DNA from: Candidatus Micrarchaeum sp.
GTDB lineage: Archaea > Micrarchaeota > Micrarchaeia > CAILAH01
DNA length: 26,234 bases
NCBI GenBank assembly: GCA_020723045.1
Contig: DYJQ01000001.1
Span: forward strand, 7,987 to 34,220
Reading direction: 5' to 3'
The notes beneath the pieces are model-generated. The model did no database searches and was not told the origin of the DNA. It saw nothing but the letters and a program-made list of their open reading frames with translations. Made by a program: the position numbers and the translations under genes. Positions 1-8,494 of the stretch are shown piece by piece. The first letter of the stretch is position 1. Every line of letters starts with the position of its first letter.

Positions 1-8
1 TTCCAATA

Positions 9-1166
9 TTATTTAAGTGCAATCTTCAGTTTTTCGAATATCTCTTCGGCACCATACCCCCTGAGCACGGCCTCCTGCACTCCGATTCTTATACCGCTCG
101 GGTTTATCACGCTCTTATCCCAAGGCAGTGAGTTCTTATTCACGATTATACCGCTCCTCTCCAGCTTGTCTGCAACGAGTGCACCGCCACCCATCTCCCT
201 TACATCCAACACTACCTGATGCGTATAGGTATATCTCTTCCCGTCATACCCGCATACACTAAAACCTGCATCTGCCAGCAGTTCGGAGAGCTTTTGTGCG
301 GTCTCCACCACTCGTTTTCCATAATCCGTGTGCTTTGTATCGTACGCAATGGCCGCCGCAAGCAGTGCAGGTATCCTGTGCAGGTGATGGTTGCTCACTA
401 TCCCCGGAAACAGTGCACTCTCAATACCTTTTACGAACGACCTCTCATCCCTGATAAGTATTATACCGCCCTGCGGGCCGGGGAACGTTTTGTGCGTGGA
501 TGCGGTAATAATATCCGCGCCCTCTTGGAACGGCTGTTGGAACTCCCCGCCGTAGATGAGGCCGAACACGTGTGCCGCATCATAGACAATAGTCAGCTCT
601 GGGAATTTTTCCCTTATCTCCCTAACTGGTTCAGGATGAAGGAACATGCTCTTCCCAAGCACGATAAAATCCGGTTGCACTTCTTCGACCAGCCTCACTG
701 CACCGTCCACATCCATCTTGAATGGGTTGTCAGGGTTAGTTGGAAAATTATACACCTCTCTCCCGCATATCCTTGTTATCGTTCCCATTCGGTTATGCGT
801 GATATGGCCTCCTGAAGGAAGCGAGTTTGTAATAACCCTGCCATTGCCTTTCGGCAGGCCGCTGAACACCGCCAGGTTTGCTATTGCCCCGCTTATAGGC
901 TGTACATTTGCAACGGAGCACTTAAACTTGTGTCTAAAGTATTCCATGCATTTCGATTCGAGCTCATCGATGTACTTTGTTCCGTTGTAATACCTCGCAA
1001 ACGGCTTTCCCTCAGCATACCTGTGCATGAAATCGTTGCAGTAAAATTCTTCACTGACCTCTGGGAACATCACGTTTTCCGAAGCGATCAGGTTTAGCGT
1101 GCTCCCCCTCCACGCATTGTTCTTCGCGACAACCGACCTTACATATTCCAAGTCAATATTGTCCAT
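9..1166 (-). CDS. glyA: Serine hydroxymethyltransferase, archaeal type
   Basis: This PLP enzyme interconverts serine and glycine and transfers the one-carbon unit to a folate or pterin carrier in the cytoplasm. The 385-residue chain shows the family core in order: LIASEN near residue 27, the YDAAHVFGLI segment near 195 whose Asp and His contact the cofactor, and THKTFPGPQGG near 224, where K226 should form the Schiff base. Bacterial enzymes are about 415-420 residues, so this is a short but apparently complete member. The ATG at 1166 is preceded by GGGAGG with an 8-nt gap, a strong ribosome site. It lies 38 nt behind cysS on the same strand and is probably co-transcribed with it. The pterin used cannot be read from the sequence. 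Confidence 0.93.
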   Translation of the reverse strand: MDNIDLEYVRSVVAKNNAWRGSTLNLIASENVMFPEVSEEFYCNDFMHRYAEGKPFARYYNGTKYIDELESKCMEYFRHKFKCSVANVQPISGAIANLAVFSGLPKGNGRVITNSLPSGGHITHNRMGTITRICGREVYNFPTNPDNPFKMDVDGAVRLVEEVQPDFIVLGKSMFLHPEPVREIREKFPELTIVYDAAHVFGLIYGGEFQQPFQEGADIITASTHKTFPGPQGGIILIRDERSFVKGIESALFPGIVSNHHLHRIPALLAAAIAYDTKHTDYGKRVVETAQKLSELLADAGFSVCGYDGKRYTYTHQVVLDVREMGGGALVADKLERSGIIVNKNSLPWDKSVINPSGIRIGVQEAVLRGYGAEEIFEKLKIALK

Positions 1167-1204
1167 AAACTTAACCTCCCATGAATGCTTGAATGGATTT
1201 TTCT

Positions 1205-2650
1205 CTAACCTCTTCTCCAGAGACTTATGCCCCCTATATCTTCCACCACAATACTTGCGTTCTTAAGTGCCTCCCTTATGGCATCCGCATCCCCATATTT
1301 TTTCTCCTTCCTCATCCTCTCGCGCAACGAGAGCAATGACTCAACTATTGCGTAGAGATCCGCGCCAGCACCAACAGAATACTTTTTGCACACATCATCA
1401 AGGGCTTTTACATACCCGTCATCTTTCTTCAATTGCATCTCTATCCCCATCACCCCGCACAACGTGAGCAGCTCCTCCACAGCCATTTTTATACTATCTC
1501 CATTAGTTCTCTCGTCCTCAAGCCGCTTATTGAGCTCATGCACGAGCTCGTTGACTGCCACAAGCGCGGCAGGTGTATCAAAATCATCATCCATCGCGTT
1601 GTAGAACGCCACCTTAGTCTTCTCTACCGCTTCTTCAATACTATTATCCGTTCCCTTATACCTTTTCATCGCGACACGCGCAAATTCTATGCAGTTGTAC
1701 ACTTTCTCCACGTGCCTCTTTATCTCATCCAAGTAGTCATAATTAAAGTCTATCGGGCTTCTGTAATGCCTCGTGAGCAGGTACCATCTTATTACGTTTG
1801 GCTCATACCTTGCGAGAATATCTTTTACAGTGATGAAGTTGCCAAGGCTCTTACTCATTTTCTCTCCGTTGATGGTGAGAAAGCCAGTGTGCATCCAGTA
1901 GTTTACGAATCGTTTTCCAGTAGCCGCCTCACTCTGCGCAACCTCATTCTCATGATGGGGGAATATAAGGTCTATACCGCCACCGTGGATGTCTATCGTC
2001 TCACCGAGGTATTTTGTTGATATGGCCGAGCACTCAATGTGCCACCCCGGCCTTCCCCGCCCCCATGGCGAATCAAACACCACCTCATTCTCCTTGCTCT
2101 CCTTCCATAACGCGAAATCCAGAGGGTTATGCTTCTTCTCTCCGGGCTCTACACGCGCGCCGCTCATGAGTGCGTCAATCTTCTGTTTTGAAAGTGTGCC
2201 ATAACCGCTGAATCTCATGACTGAGAAATATACATCGCCGGATGATTCATAAGCATATCCATTTGCGATTATTCTCTTGATCAGGCTTATGATTACTGGC
2301 ACGTTTTCCGAGACCCTCTCCAGCAGTGTGGGCCGCCGTATGTTGAGCGCATCCATCTCCCTAAGCGCCTCATCCATATTCTTTTTGGTGAGCTCGAGAG
2401 GATGGATTTTCATCTCAGCCGCTCTCTTGAACACCTTATCCTCAACATCTGTTACATTCTGTACATAGAATACTTCATACCCTTTATGCTCAAGATACCT
2501 GCGCACAACATCGAAAAACACATACGTCCTGAGATGGCCGACATGCATACGGTCGTAAGGCGTAAGCCCACACACGTACATGTGGACCTTCCCTTCATTA
2601 ACCGGTACAAATTCCTTGATGCGGCCGTCGTAAGAATCATAGATTTTCAT
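1205..2650 (-). CDS. cysS: Cysteinyl-tRNA synthetase
   Basis: This class I synthetase charges tRNA-Cys with cysteine. The 481 residues are near the usual 460-480. Visible landmarks are the HIGH-type motif HVGH at 36-39, the KMSKS motif at 264-268, and the zinc-site residues C27, C207 (in WHIECSAIS), a His of the PHHENE segment at 232-233 and E236. The C-terminal third is helical, as expected for the anticodon-binding region. The ATG at 2650 has an AGGT site 6 nt upstream and an AT-rich TATA candidate about 40 nt upstream. Having CysS means this archaeon need not rely on the SepRS/SepCysS route. It is first in a probable cysS-glyA transcript; both enzymes belong to serine/cysteine/glycine metabolism in a loose sense only. 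Confidence 0.96.
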   Translation of the reverse strand: MKIYDSYDGRIKEFVPVNEGKVHMYVCGLTPYDRMHVGHLRTYVFFDVVRRYLEHKGYEVFYVQNVTDVEDKVFKRAAEMKIHPLELTKKNMDEALREMDALNIRRPTLLERVSENVPVIISLIKRIIANGYAYESSGDVYFSVMRFSGYGTLSKQKIDALMSGARVEPGEKKHNPLDFALWKESKENEVVFDSPWGRGRPGWHIECSAISTKYLGETIDIHGGGIDLIFPHHENEVAQSEAATGKRFVNYWMHTGFLTINGEKMSKSLGNFITVKDILARYEPNVIRWYLLTRHYRSPIDFNYDYLDEIKRHVEKVYNCIEFARVAMKRYKGTDNSIEEAVEKTKVAFYNAMDDDFDTPAALVAVNELVHELNKRLEDERTNGDSIKMAVEELLTLCGVMGIEMQLKKDDGYVKALDDVCKKYSVGAGADLYAIVESLLSLRERMRKEKKYGDADAIREALKNASIVVEDIGGISLWRRG

Positions 2651-2682
2651 TGTACTACCTGTGGCCTAATTTAATCCACTCT

Positions 2683-2697
2683 TTTATTTATATATTT
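2683..2697 (-). promoter_or_regulatory. TATA-like element upstream of cysS
   Basis: The minus strand reads AAATATATAAATAAA here. Its centre is about 40 nt before the cysS ATG, so transcription would start near 2664. That leaves a short leader that still contains the AGGT ribosome site. Confidence 0.5.
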
Positions 2698-2723
2698 GCG
2701 ATTGCAGTTTTGCAAGATTAGCA

Positions 2724-3671
2724 TCAGTTTGCCTTCTCACTCTCATTCATTACTTCCGTGCTTTTACCGGCCCTGCTCTTAACAATCATGTTTAGCAGTG
2801 AGCTCACGCCAGCGAGCGTGTACCCCAACGACATGAACACTGAAACAAGCGCAAGGACGAGTGCATACATCCTGCTCCCATACCTTTTGGCAATCTCTTT
2901 CATCTTCCTTATTACCGAGCGCTTGTCCCGGAGGTTGCCCTCGCGCAGGTTCATCACCTCTTCAATAGTAAGGCTCTCTCCGAGGCTGTTGAGCGCTTCA
3001 ATCACAGAATAAAGAACACCAAGGTCCTTCTCTTCCATCAGCATCCTCTTGAGCTTCTGCCTCCCCTTCTCAAACCCCCTCTGCCCTACAATCCGCGCGA
3101 TCCTGGACCGCACAGAGACATCCTTGCTATCAAGCAGTTTTATGATACGCTCCTCATGCACCGCGGAGCAGTTAGCAAGCGCGTTGAGCGCCAGCAGTCT
3201 TTTTTCTGTTGATATCGTAGTATCATCAACGGCCTGCACGAGCTCGCTGATCGTAGTATCCGTCCTGAGAAATGCGAATATGCCCACCAGCTGCGACCTT
3301 GTCCACGAATCCCCACGGCGGAACGCATCTTTCATTACAGTTATGCCATCCTCACCCATCAACTGTATCGCCAGTAGCGCCTCCATCTTTAGCGTTTGGT
3401 TGCCTTTTGATATGAGGAGTGTTCTAAACACTTCTTTGCCGTGTTCAGCACGTATAAGCTCCAGCCACATATCCCCCCGCTGTTCATTGCTTGCGCCCTT
3501 CAGTGTGTTTATGATATCGTGTGCATTGCACTTTCTTGTGAGCCCATCTGATGTAAACTCCCGATAATTATGATGACTGCTAGTTGCAACGTGCTCTGCG
3601 CCCCGCCTTAATTCGTTGTGCATCTCCCTTTTACCCCTATCTCCGAGTTTAGAAAATGACTTTTCTGACAA
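2724..3671 (-). CDS. HEAT-like repeat protein with C-terminal membrane segment
   Basis: I do not recognise a specific family. The N-terminal ~45 residues are charged and probably flexible. Residues ~50-250 look like stacked helical pairs of the HEAT/Armadillo kind, for example the EALLAIQLMGEDG, RLLALNALANCSAV and SVRSRIARIVGQRG stretches. A hydrophobic segment, roughly residues 268-294, starts at YALVLALVSVFMSLG and suggests membrane anchoring with the repeats in the cytoplasm. A scaffold or protein-binding role is inference from the fold only. The furthest start is TTG at 3671, with no clear ribosome site or TATA box. An in-frame ATG at 3623 is an alternative, but its GGGAG abuts the codon, so the start is uncertain. 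The gene is divergent from pheS. Confidence 0.72.
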   Translation of the reverse strand: MSEKSFSKLGDRGKREMHNELRRGAEHVATSSHHNYREFTSDGLTRKCNAHDIINTLKGASNEQRGDMWLELIRAEHGKEVFRTLLISKGNQTLKMEALLAIQLMGEDGITVMKDAFRRGDSWTRSQLVGIFAFLRTDTTISELVQAVDDTTISTEKRLLALNALANCSAVHEERIIKLLDSKDVSVRSRIARIVGQRGFEKGRQKLKRMLMEEKDLGVLYSVIEALNSLGESLTIEEVMNLREGNLRDKRSVIRKMKEIAKRYGSRMYALVLALVSVFMSLGYTLAGVSSLLNMIVKSRAGKSTEVMNESEKAN

Positions 3672-3695
3672 ATGTTAAAAATGTTACTAAATGTT
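3670..3695. repeat. Three AAATGTT direct repeats in the divergent promoter region
   Basis: AAATGTT occurs at 3670-3676, 3679-3685 and 3689-3695. The start-to-start spacings are 9 and 10 bp, about one helical turn. The array sits between the divergent helical-repeat gene and pheS, so it could be a binding site for a DNA-binding protein. AT-richness by chance is the alternative. Confidence 0.4.
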
Positions 3696-3720
3696 GACTT
3701 CCAGTAATCCGCCGCATAGC

Positions 3721-3735
3721 ATTTTATTTAATAAT
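3721..3735 (+). promoter_or_regulatory. TATA-like element upstream of pheS
   Basis: ATTTTATTTAATAAT is centred about 27 nt before the pheS ATG. This is the spacing expected for a leaderless archaeal transcript, and no ribosome site precedes that ATG. Confidence 0.55.
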
Positions 3736-3754
3736 TGCTTGGCTAATAACTACC

Positions 3755-5335
3755 ATGCCTTTATCGAATGAGCTGATGTACAGCCTTCATCCGCTAGAAA
3801 GAACGGTCCTCTCCAATATTGGCGATGGTGCAATCAAGGGCATATGCGCCTCATCAGGTCTTGGCGAGGCGGAGGTGCTCACTGGGGCGCATATGCTCCA
3901 GCAGAGGGGCCTGGCAAAGGTTATTCAGGCGGATGAGCTGTACTTTACTCTTACAGACCTTGGCAAGAAATACCTAAAGGAAGGGCTTCCCGAGCAGAGG
4001 ATGCTTGATGAGATTAGGGGCGGGGCGAAAAGGCTCGCTGATATAAAAACAGTTTCAAAGGAGGAGGTCTCTCCGGCACTTGGCTATCTTAAGCGCAACA
4101 ATCTCATTACAATAAAGAAGGAGGTGGATGGCTTACTGCTCGCCGCAACACCAGCAGGCAATGCGGTAATAGGTACAAACCCGTTCTCGTTCCTCTCTGA
4201 TGAAGTGCCTGCTGTGCAACTCACTGCAGAGCAGAGGAGTGCAATTGCATTATTCAAGGAGAGGGGGCTTGTAAAGGAGAGTGTGAGAAAGCGTTATAGG
4301 GTTGAACTCACAAGTGAAGGAAAGGCCGCTGCTGCAGAGCTTGCCGTTAGTAAGATTGAGCTTATTGATGAGCTTACAGAGGATGTGCTCAAGGATAAAT
4401 CTTGGAAAAACAAGGCTTTCAGGCATTATGATGTGGGCATCACCACCCCTATTGGCGAGGTTGGGAGAAGGCACCCCATGGTTGAGTCTAATAACATTCT
4501 TCGTGACATATTCCTAGAAATGGGGTTCCAGGAGATGAGCGGCCCCATAGTAGAGTGTGCATTCTGGGATATGGATGTGATGTGGATACCGCAGGACCAT
4601 CCCGCGCGTGAGGAGCAGGCTACGTTCTATCTTGACGGGCACTCTAAGCTCGATAAGAGGCTTGTTGAAAAAGTGAGAGCGATGCATGAGCATGGGATAA
4701 AGAGGACGCACACTTACAAAGGGGAGTGGTCTGAAGATATCGCTAGCAGGAGGCTGCTAAGGACGCATTCAACCGCAACCACTTTTAGGGTACTCTATCG
4801 CTTGAGTGAGGAGGCGAGAAAGAGCGGGAAGAGCGACATTGATAACGGCAAATACTTCTACGTGGCGCATAATTTCAGGAATGAGAAGGTTGATGCCACG
4901 CATCTTGCAGAGTTCTTCCAAGCGGAGGGGTTCATCATAGGCAATGGCCTGAGTTTAGCCGACCTTATGGGATTCGTCAAGGAGTTCTACGGCAAGCTTG
5001 GGATACACAAGATAATGTTCAAACCCACCTACAACCCATACACAGAGCCGAGTATGGAGGCACATTATTACGATGAGAAGATGGATAAATGGTATGCGCT
5101 CATCAACTCAGGCATATTCAGGCCGGAGACGTTGGAACCGCTGGGCATTAAGAAAACGATTATAGCCTGGGGGATGGGCGCATCGAGGATGGCCGCACTG
5201 CTCACGGGCAAGATGAGCATGCGTGAGATTACAGGTGCAACGTGCGATTTTGAATGGCTTAAGAGGAGGCCCAACCTTATCAGGAGCATTGCGAGTAGGG
5301 AGAAAGAACCTGCGCATGCAGGTGTTAAGGGATGA
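3755..5335 (+). CDS. pheS: Phenylalanyl-tRNA synthetase alpha subunit
   Basis: This is the catalytic subunit of the (alpha-beta)2 class II synthetase that charges tRNA-Phe. The N-terminal ~200 residues look like the winged-helix repeats of archaeal/eukaryotic PheS, including two copies ending in a ..LT.LGK/ELTSEGK turn. The catalytic domain has motif 1 around RRHPMVE (238-244), the substrate loop IPQDHPARE (278-286), motif 2 around FRNEKVDATHLAEFFQ (374-389) and motif 3 GASRMAALL (475-483). In the loop before QDHPARE, VMWIP replaces the commoner ALFxP-type wording, a mild divergence. At 526 residues it is slightly long for the archaeal family. The start at 3755 fits a leaderless transcript. 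pheT follows 4 nt after the stop. Confidence 0.96.
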   Translation: MPLSNELMYSLHPLERTVLSNIGDGAIKGICASSGLGEAEVLTGAHMLQQRGLAKVIQADELYFTLTDLGKKYLKEGLPEQRMLDEIRGGAKRLADIKTVSKEEVSPALGYLKRNNLITIKKEVDGLLLAATPAGNAVIGTNPFSFLSDEVPAVQLTAEQRSAIALFKERGLVKESVRKRYRVELTSEGKAAAAELAVSKIELIDELTEDVLKDKSWKNKAFRHYDVGITTPIGEVGRRHPMVESNNILRDIFLEMGFQEMSGPIVECAFWDMDVMWIPQDHPAREEQATFYLDGHSKLDKRLVEKVRAMHEHGIKRTHTYKGEWSEDIASRRLLRTHSTATTFRVLYRLSEEARKSGKSDIDNGKYFYVAHNFRNEKVDATHLAEFFQAEGFIIGNGLSLADLMGFVKEFYGKLGIHKIMFKPTYNPYTEPSMEAHYYDEKMDKWYALINSGIFRPETLEPLGIKKTIIAWGMGASRMAALLTGKMSMREITGATCDFEWLKRRPNLIRSIASREKEPAHAGVKG

Positions 5336-5339
5336 TTCT

Positions 5340-7028
5340 ATGGTTTATGTCTATGTACGGCACTCAAAGCTCAATAGGGGGATAGGGAGAGAGCTTTCAT
5401 TAGAACAGGTTAAGAATGCCATACTTGAGTTGGGGATGGATATAAAGGGCCAGACGGATGATGCAGACCCTGAGCTCAAGGTTGAGCTTACTGCTGAAAA
5501 GGTAGATTTCGTATCAAGTGTTGGGATCGCACGCGCTATTAAGTATTACTTAGGCTATGAAAGCGCGGTCCCACGCTACAAAATCAACAAGTCTGGTATG
5601 AGTGTGGCTGTGGAGAGGCCTGTGGCCGGCATACGGCCGAGGATTGCCGCGGCCATAATACGCGGGATGAGGATTGATGATGAAATACTCAAGGAGATAA
5701 TAGAGTTGCAGGAGAAGATACACGATTCATTCGGCCGTGACAGGAAGAAGGCGGCAATCGGTATCTACCCGCTCGGAAAAATCAAGTTTCCACTCAAATA
5801 TACTGCAGAGCCACCTGAGAAAATCGTGTTCAAGCCGCTTGAGTACACATTTGAGATGAATGGAAAAGAGATACTTGAGAGGCACGAGACTGGAAAGAGG
5901 TATGCGCATCTGCTCACCGGTTTTGATAAGTATCCTGTCTTGCGTGATGCGGATGGCAACATACTGAGCATGCCGCCCATTATAAATTCAGAGGATGTTG
6001 GGAAGGTTAGTGTTGGGGATACCGACCTGTTCATAGAGTGCACGGGCTATAACCTCACCCATCTGGACAGCATAATGAAAGTCCTTATCACAACACTCAT
6101 TGAGCTCGGGGGGAGTGCTGAGTCGGTGAAGGTTGATTATTTTGATGGCGAGAATTATGAGCTATCACTGGATAATTACTATGATGAGATTGATGCAGAG
6201 TTCATAAATAAGCTGATTGGCATTGCGCTTAAACCACAGGAGATGATTCCGCTTTTCAACAAGATGATGTATGGCGTGAAGGGCGCTAAGGGTACAAAAC
6301 TGCTGGTGGAAATCCCATGTTTCAGGAGTGATGTGTGGCATGATGTCGACATTGCTGATGATGTTGCGAGGGCATACGGATACAATAACATAAAGCCTAC
6401 ATTCCCGCAGATTGCATCCACTGCAAGCCAGTTAGAGTTCACGCTTTTCCGCGAGAGGGTTTCGCAATCGATGGTCTCGCTCGGCTTTCTCGAACTTTAC
6501 ACTTATATGCTCACCTCTACTGAAACGCAGTTCGATAAAATGTCTCTTAAAGCAAAGGATGGGGAGTATGTGCGTCTGTTCGATAGTGCGGATGTGGGCA
6601 CGAATATGGTGCGCACGATGATCCTTCCAGAGCACTTGGTTGCGCTCAACATCAACAGGAAGAACAAGTACCCGCAGAGGATATTTGAGAATGGGTTTGC
6701 CGTGAATACAGTTGGGAAGGATGCCGACCCAGTAGATTATGCATGTCTGAGTGCTTCAATCGCTGGCGGCAAGGCCAATTATACAAAAATAAAAGGCGTG
6801 CTTGATGCAGTAATGTCCATGAATAGCATTCCATTTGAGGTTAAGGAAGCCTCCCATCCATTTCTTATTGAGGGCAGGCAGGCAGACGTCTACGTCTCAG
6901 GAAAGAATGTGGGGTTCATTGGCGAACTCCACCCACAGGTGATTGAGAATTTCGGCCTGCTCGTGCCCGTTTCATGTCTTGAGGTCAACTTGAGTAAAAT
7001 CTTTGATATCTTAAATGTTGATAAATGA
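5340..7028 (+). CDS. pheT: Phenylalanyl-tRNA synthetase beta subunit
   Basis: This is the beta partner of PheS, providing structural, tRNA-recognition and editing (B3/B4) functions. The chosen ATG at 5340 begins MVYVYVRHSKLNRGIG, giving 562 residues, normal for the archaeal/eukaryotic beta form. The reading frame stays open further upstream inside pheS, with ATG codons at 5223 and 5316, but those add sequence that is only the pheS gene read in another frame. Recognisable blocks are RPVAGIRPRIAAAIIRG near 110, the B3/B4 region with LTGFDKYPVLRDADGNILSMPP (split: LTGFDKYPVL then LSMPPIIN) in the middle, the DVDIADDVARAYGYNNI segment typical of B5, and a C-terminal FIGELHPQV element. The 4-nt gap after pheS indicates translational coupling. 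Confidence 0.95.
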   Translation: MVYVYVRHSKLNRGIGRELSLEQVKNAILELGMDIKGQTDDADPELKVELTAEKVDFVSSVGIARAIKYYLGYESAVPRYKINKSGMSVAVERPVAGIRPRIAAAIIRGMRIDDEILKEIIELQEKIHDSFGRDRKKAAIGIYPLGKIKFPLKYTAEPPEKIVFKPLEYTFEMNGKEILERHETGKRYAHLLTGFDKYPVLRDADGNILSMPPIINSEDVGKVSVGDTDLFIECTGYNLTHLDSIMKVLITTLIELGGSAESVKVDYFDGENYELSLDNYYDEIDAEFINKLIGIALKPQEMIPLFNKMMYGVKGAKGTKLLVEIPCFRSDVWHDVDIADDVARAYGYNNIKPTFPQIASTASQLEFTLFRERVSQSMVSLGFLELYTYMLTSTETQFDKMSLKAKDGEYVRLFDSADVGTNMVRTMILPEHLVALNINRKNKYPQRIFENGFAVNTVGKDADPVDYACLSASIAGGKANYTKIKGVLDAVMSMNSIPFEVKEASHPFLIEGRQADVYVSGKNVGFIGELHPQVIENFGLLVPVSCLEVNLSKIFDILNVDK

Positions 7029-7036
7029 GTGATTTC

Positions 7037-7828
7037 TTACTCTTTAGGCCTCTTATACTTGAGTAGGAGGTATGACACTAACAGCACGAGCGTCATCACA
7101 AGAAAGTATACACCATCCTGCGAATTTATGAATCCGTACATCTTATCCTTGAGTGTCCTAAAATACTCTACAACTTCATCCTTAAGCGTCTCCTCGTACA
7201 TATACACAAATCTAAAGTCCTGCAGTATAGTTTTTCCCTTCCAGAAAAACTCATGCGCGTCTTTTGTGAGCATCTCGATGTTCTGTGCCAGCGGGTCAAC
7301 GGAGACAATCTGCACATCATTTGGCAGTACAATATAGAGGTAGTCCGTATCCTCGAGCACGATGTCGTTTCTGGTGTTGTATGTGAAGTAGAGTGCATCC
7401 TCTTTTATGGAATAATGATACGTCCTCGCCTTCACCTGTGTTTTGTTGAACAACCCTGTTGCATCATACTCAATCTGCAGTATTGCAGAATATGATGGAT
7501 TGATTATACTCAGCCTCTTTTTAGGTTGCGGTATCACCCGCAGGTTGGAGATGGGCGCCACGTTTGGGTTTATGTGATACCTTATCTTATCTATTCCCGT
7601 CCGGGCCTTCCAGCTCGTTATGTCGTTCGTGATCTCTATATTGCTATCGTAGAGGATGGCAGAGTTTTCATCATCTATGCGCAGTTCTATCTTCTCTACA
7701 ATGTGTGCATTCCCATCCTTATCCGGGTATATTCTGACATTAGTGTTCTCATAGGAGAATGCCGCCTCCACAAGACCTGCGGAGAACAGCAATGCCATTA
7801 GGCATAGGAATAAAAACAATCGATACAT
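7037..7828 (-). CDS. Predicted type I membrane protein with exported beta-rich domain
   Basis: I cannot name the family. The chain starts with a clear signal peptide (MYRLFLFLCLMALLFSAGLVEA), then about 210 residues of alternating hydrophobic and polar strands typical of an extracellular beta-sandwich. It ends with one transmembrane helix (about 240-258, VYFLVMTLVLLVSYLLL) and a short basic tail, KYKRPKE. The expected topology is domain outside, tail inside. Length is 263 residues. The ATG at 7828 has a TATA-like box about 24 nt upstream, compatible with a leaderless transcript. It converges on pheT with 8 nt between stops and diverges from the metallo-beta-lactamase-fold gene. The exported DUF4139-like protein lies nearby, so this part of the window may encode envelope functions. 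Confidence 0.78.
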   Translation of the reverse strand: MYRLFLFLCLMALLFSAGLVEAAFSYENTNVRIYPDKDGNAHIVEKIELRIDDENSAILYDSNIEITNDITSWKARTGIDKIRYHINPNVAPISNLRVIPQPKKRLSIINPSYSAILQIEYDATGLFNKTQVKARTYHYSIKEDALYFTYNTRNDIVLEDTDYLYIVLPNDVQIVSVDPLAQNIEMLTKDAHEFFWKGKTILQDFRFVYMYEETLKDEVVEYFRTLKDKMYGFINSQDGVYFLVMTLVLLVSYLLLKYKRPKE

Positions 7829-7857
7829 AATATAATTACAGCGAAGAATATTTAAAA
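7827..7857. promoter_or_regulatory. Interlocked divergent promoters
   Basis: TTTTAAATATT on the minus strand (7856-7846 region) is about 24 nt before the 7828 start. AATATAATTA on the plus strand (about 7829-7838) is about 34 nt before the 7868 start. The two TATA candidates therefore lie inside each other's transcribed or initiation region. Simultaneous firing should interfere, a layout that could make expression of the two genes mutually exclusive. Assignment is by eye. Confidence 0.4.
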
Positions 7858-7867
7858 GGGGATAACT

Positions 7868-8494
7868 ATGGAGATATTATTTCTGGGCAATGCTGGCCTG
7901 GTAACCGCTTTTAATGATGGGAAGGTTGCTATAGACCCCGTCTCAAAAGAGATGCCAAAGGAGAAGATAATCGAAGAGTGTAAAGGGCTCAAGCTCATCC
8001 TGCTCACGCACGAGCACAAAGAGCACTTCGACCGCGACCTCGTGGAAGCCCTCTTCGCCAAATATAGGCCATATGTGATAGGCCCATCACATGTACTGCT
8101 TCAGTTAGGTGTTGAGTCAACGTATAAGAGCGATGTTGTAGTTGGCGATGTGTTTGAATTGAGCGGGTTTGAAGTGCATGTGATGCGCGCCGCACACCCG
8201 CAGTCCAAATACGCCGTCTCATATCTTCTCAAGAATGGCGCTTCAACGCTTTACTACGCCGGCGATACATACGAAATGGAGGAGATGTACAAGCTGGAGG
8301 CTGATGTAGGTGTAATCCCAATACGCGGGATGGAAACGCTGGGTGCGGCGCAGGCGGCACGGATGGTCCCCAAGATGAAATTCAAGCGTGTGATGCCAGT
8401 CTACTGGGCGGATAGGAAGGACCTGGTTGAGTTCATGATGGTTGCCAAGGAGAAGGCTGTAAGGCCTGATGTTGGCAGGTGGGTGAGAGCTTGA
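7868..8494 (+). CDS. Metallo-beta-lactamase fold protein with altered metal site
   Basis: The 208-residue protein has the compact fold of the UlaG/UPF0173-like branch: the MEILFLGNAGLVTAFNDGKVAIDP opening (first part GNAG at 7-10), LTHEHKEHFD at 47-55, H110 in RAAHP and AGDT at 131-134. In the signature HxHxDH the Asp is replaced by Glu (H48, H50, E52, H53). The final metal-ligand His expected after a VMP-type strand appears to be replaced by Tyr179-Trp180 (VMPVYWADR). One or both metal sites may therefore be weakened, so hydrolase activity is uncertain. The ATG at 7868 lacks a strong ribosome site. The stop overlaps the start region of the DUF4139-like gene, implying co-translation. Confidence 0.85.
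   Translation: MEILFLGNAGLVTAFNDGKVAIDPVSKEMPKEKIIEECKGLKLILLTHEHKEHFDRDLVEALFAKYRPYVIGPSHVLLQLGVESTYKSDVVVGDVFELSGFEVHVMRAAHPQSKYAVSYLLKNGASTLYYAGDTYEMEEMYKLEADVGVIPIRGMETLGAAQAARMVPKMKFKRVMPVYWADRKDLVEFMMVAKEKAVRPDVGRWVRA

Noticed and set aside
5223..5339. Upstream extension of pheT inside pheS
   Set aside because: The extra residues are pheS DNA read in another frame. The ATG at 5340 gives a normal family start 4 nt after the pheS stop.
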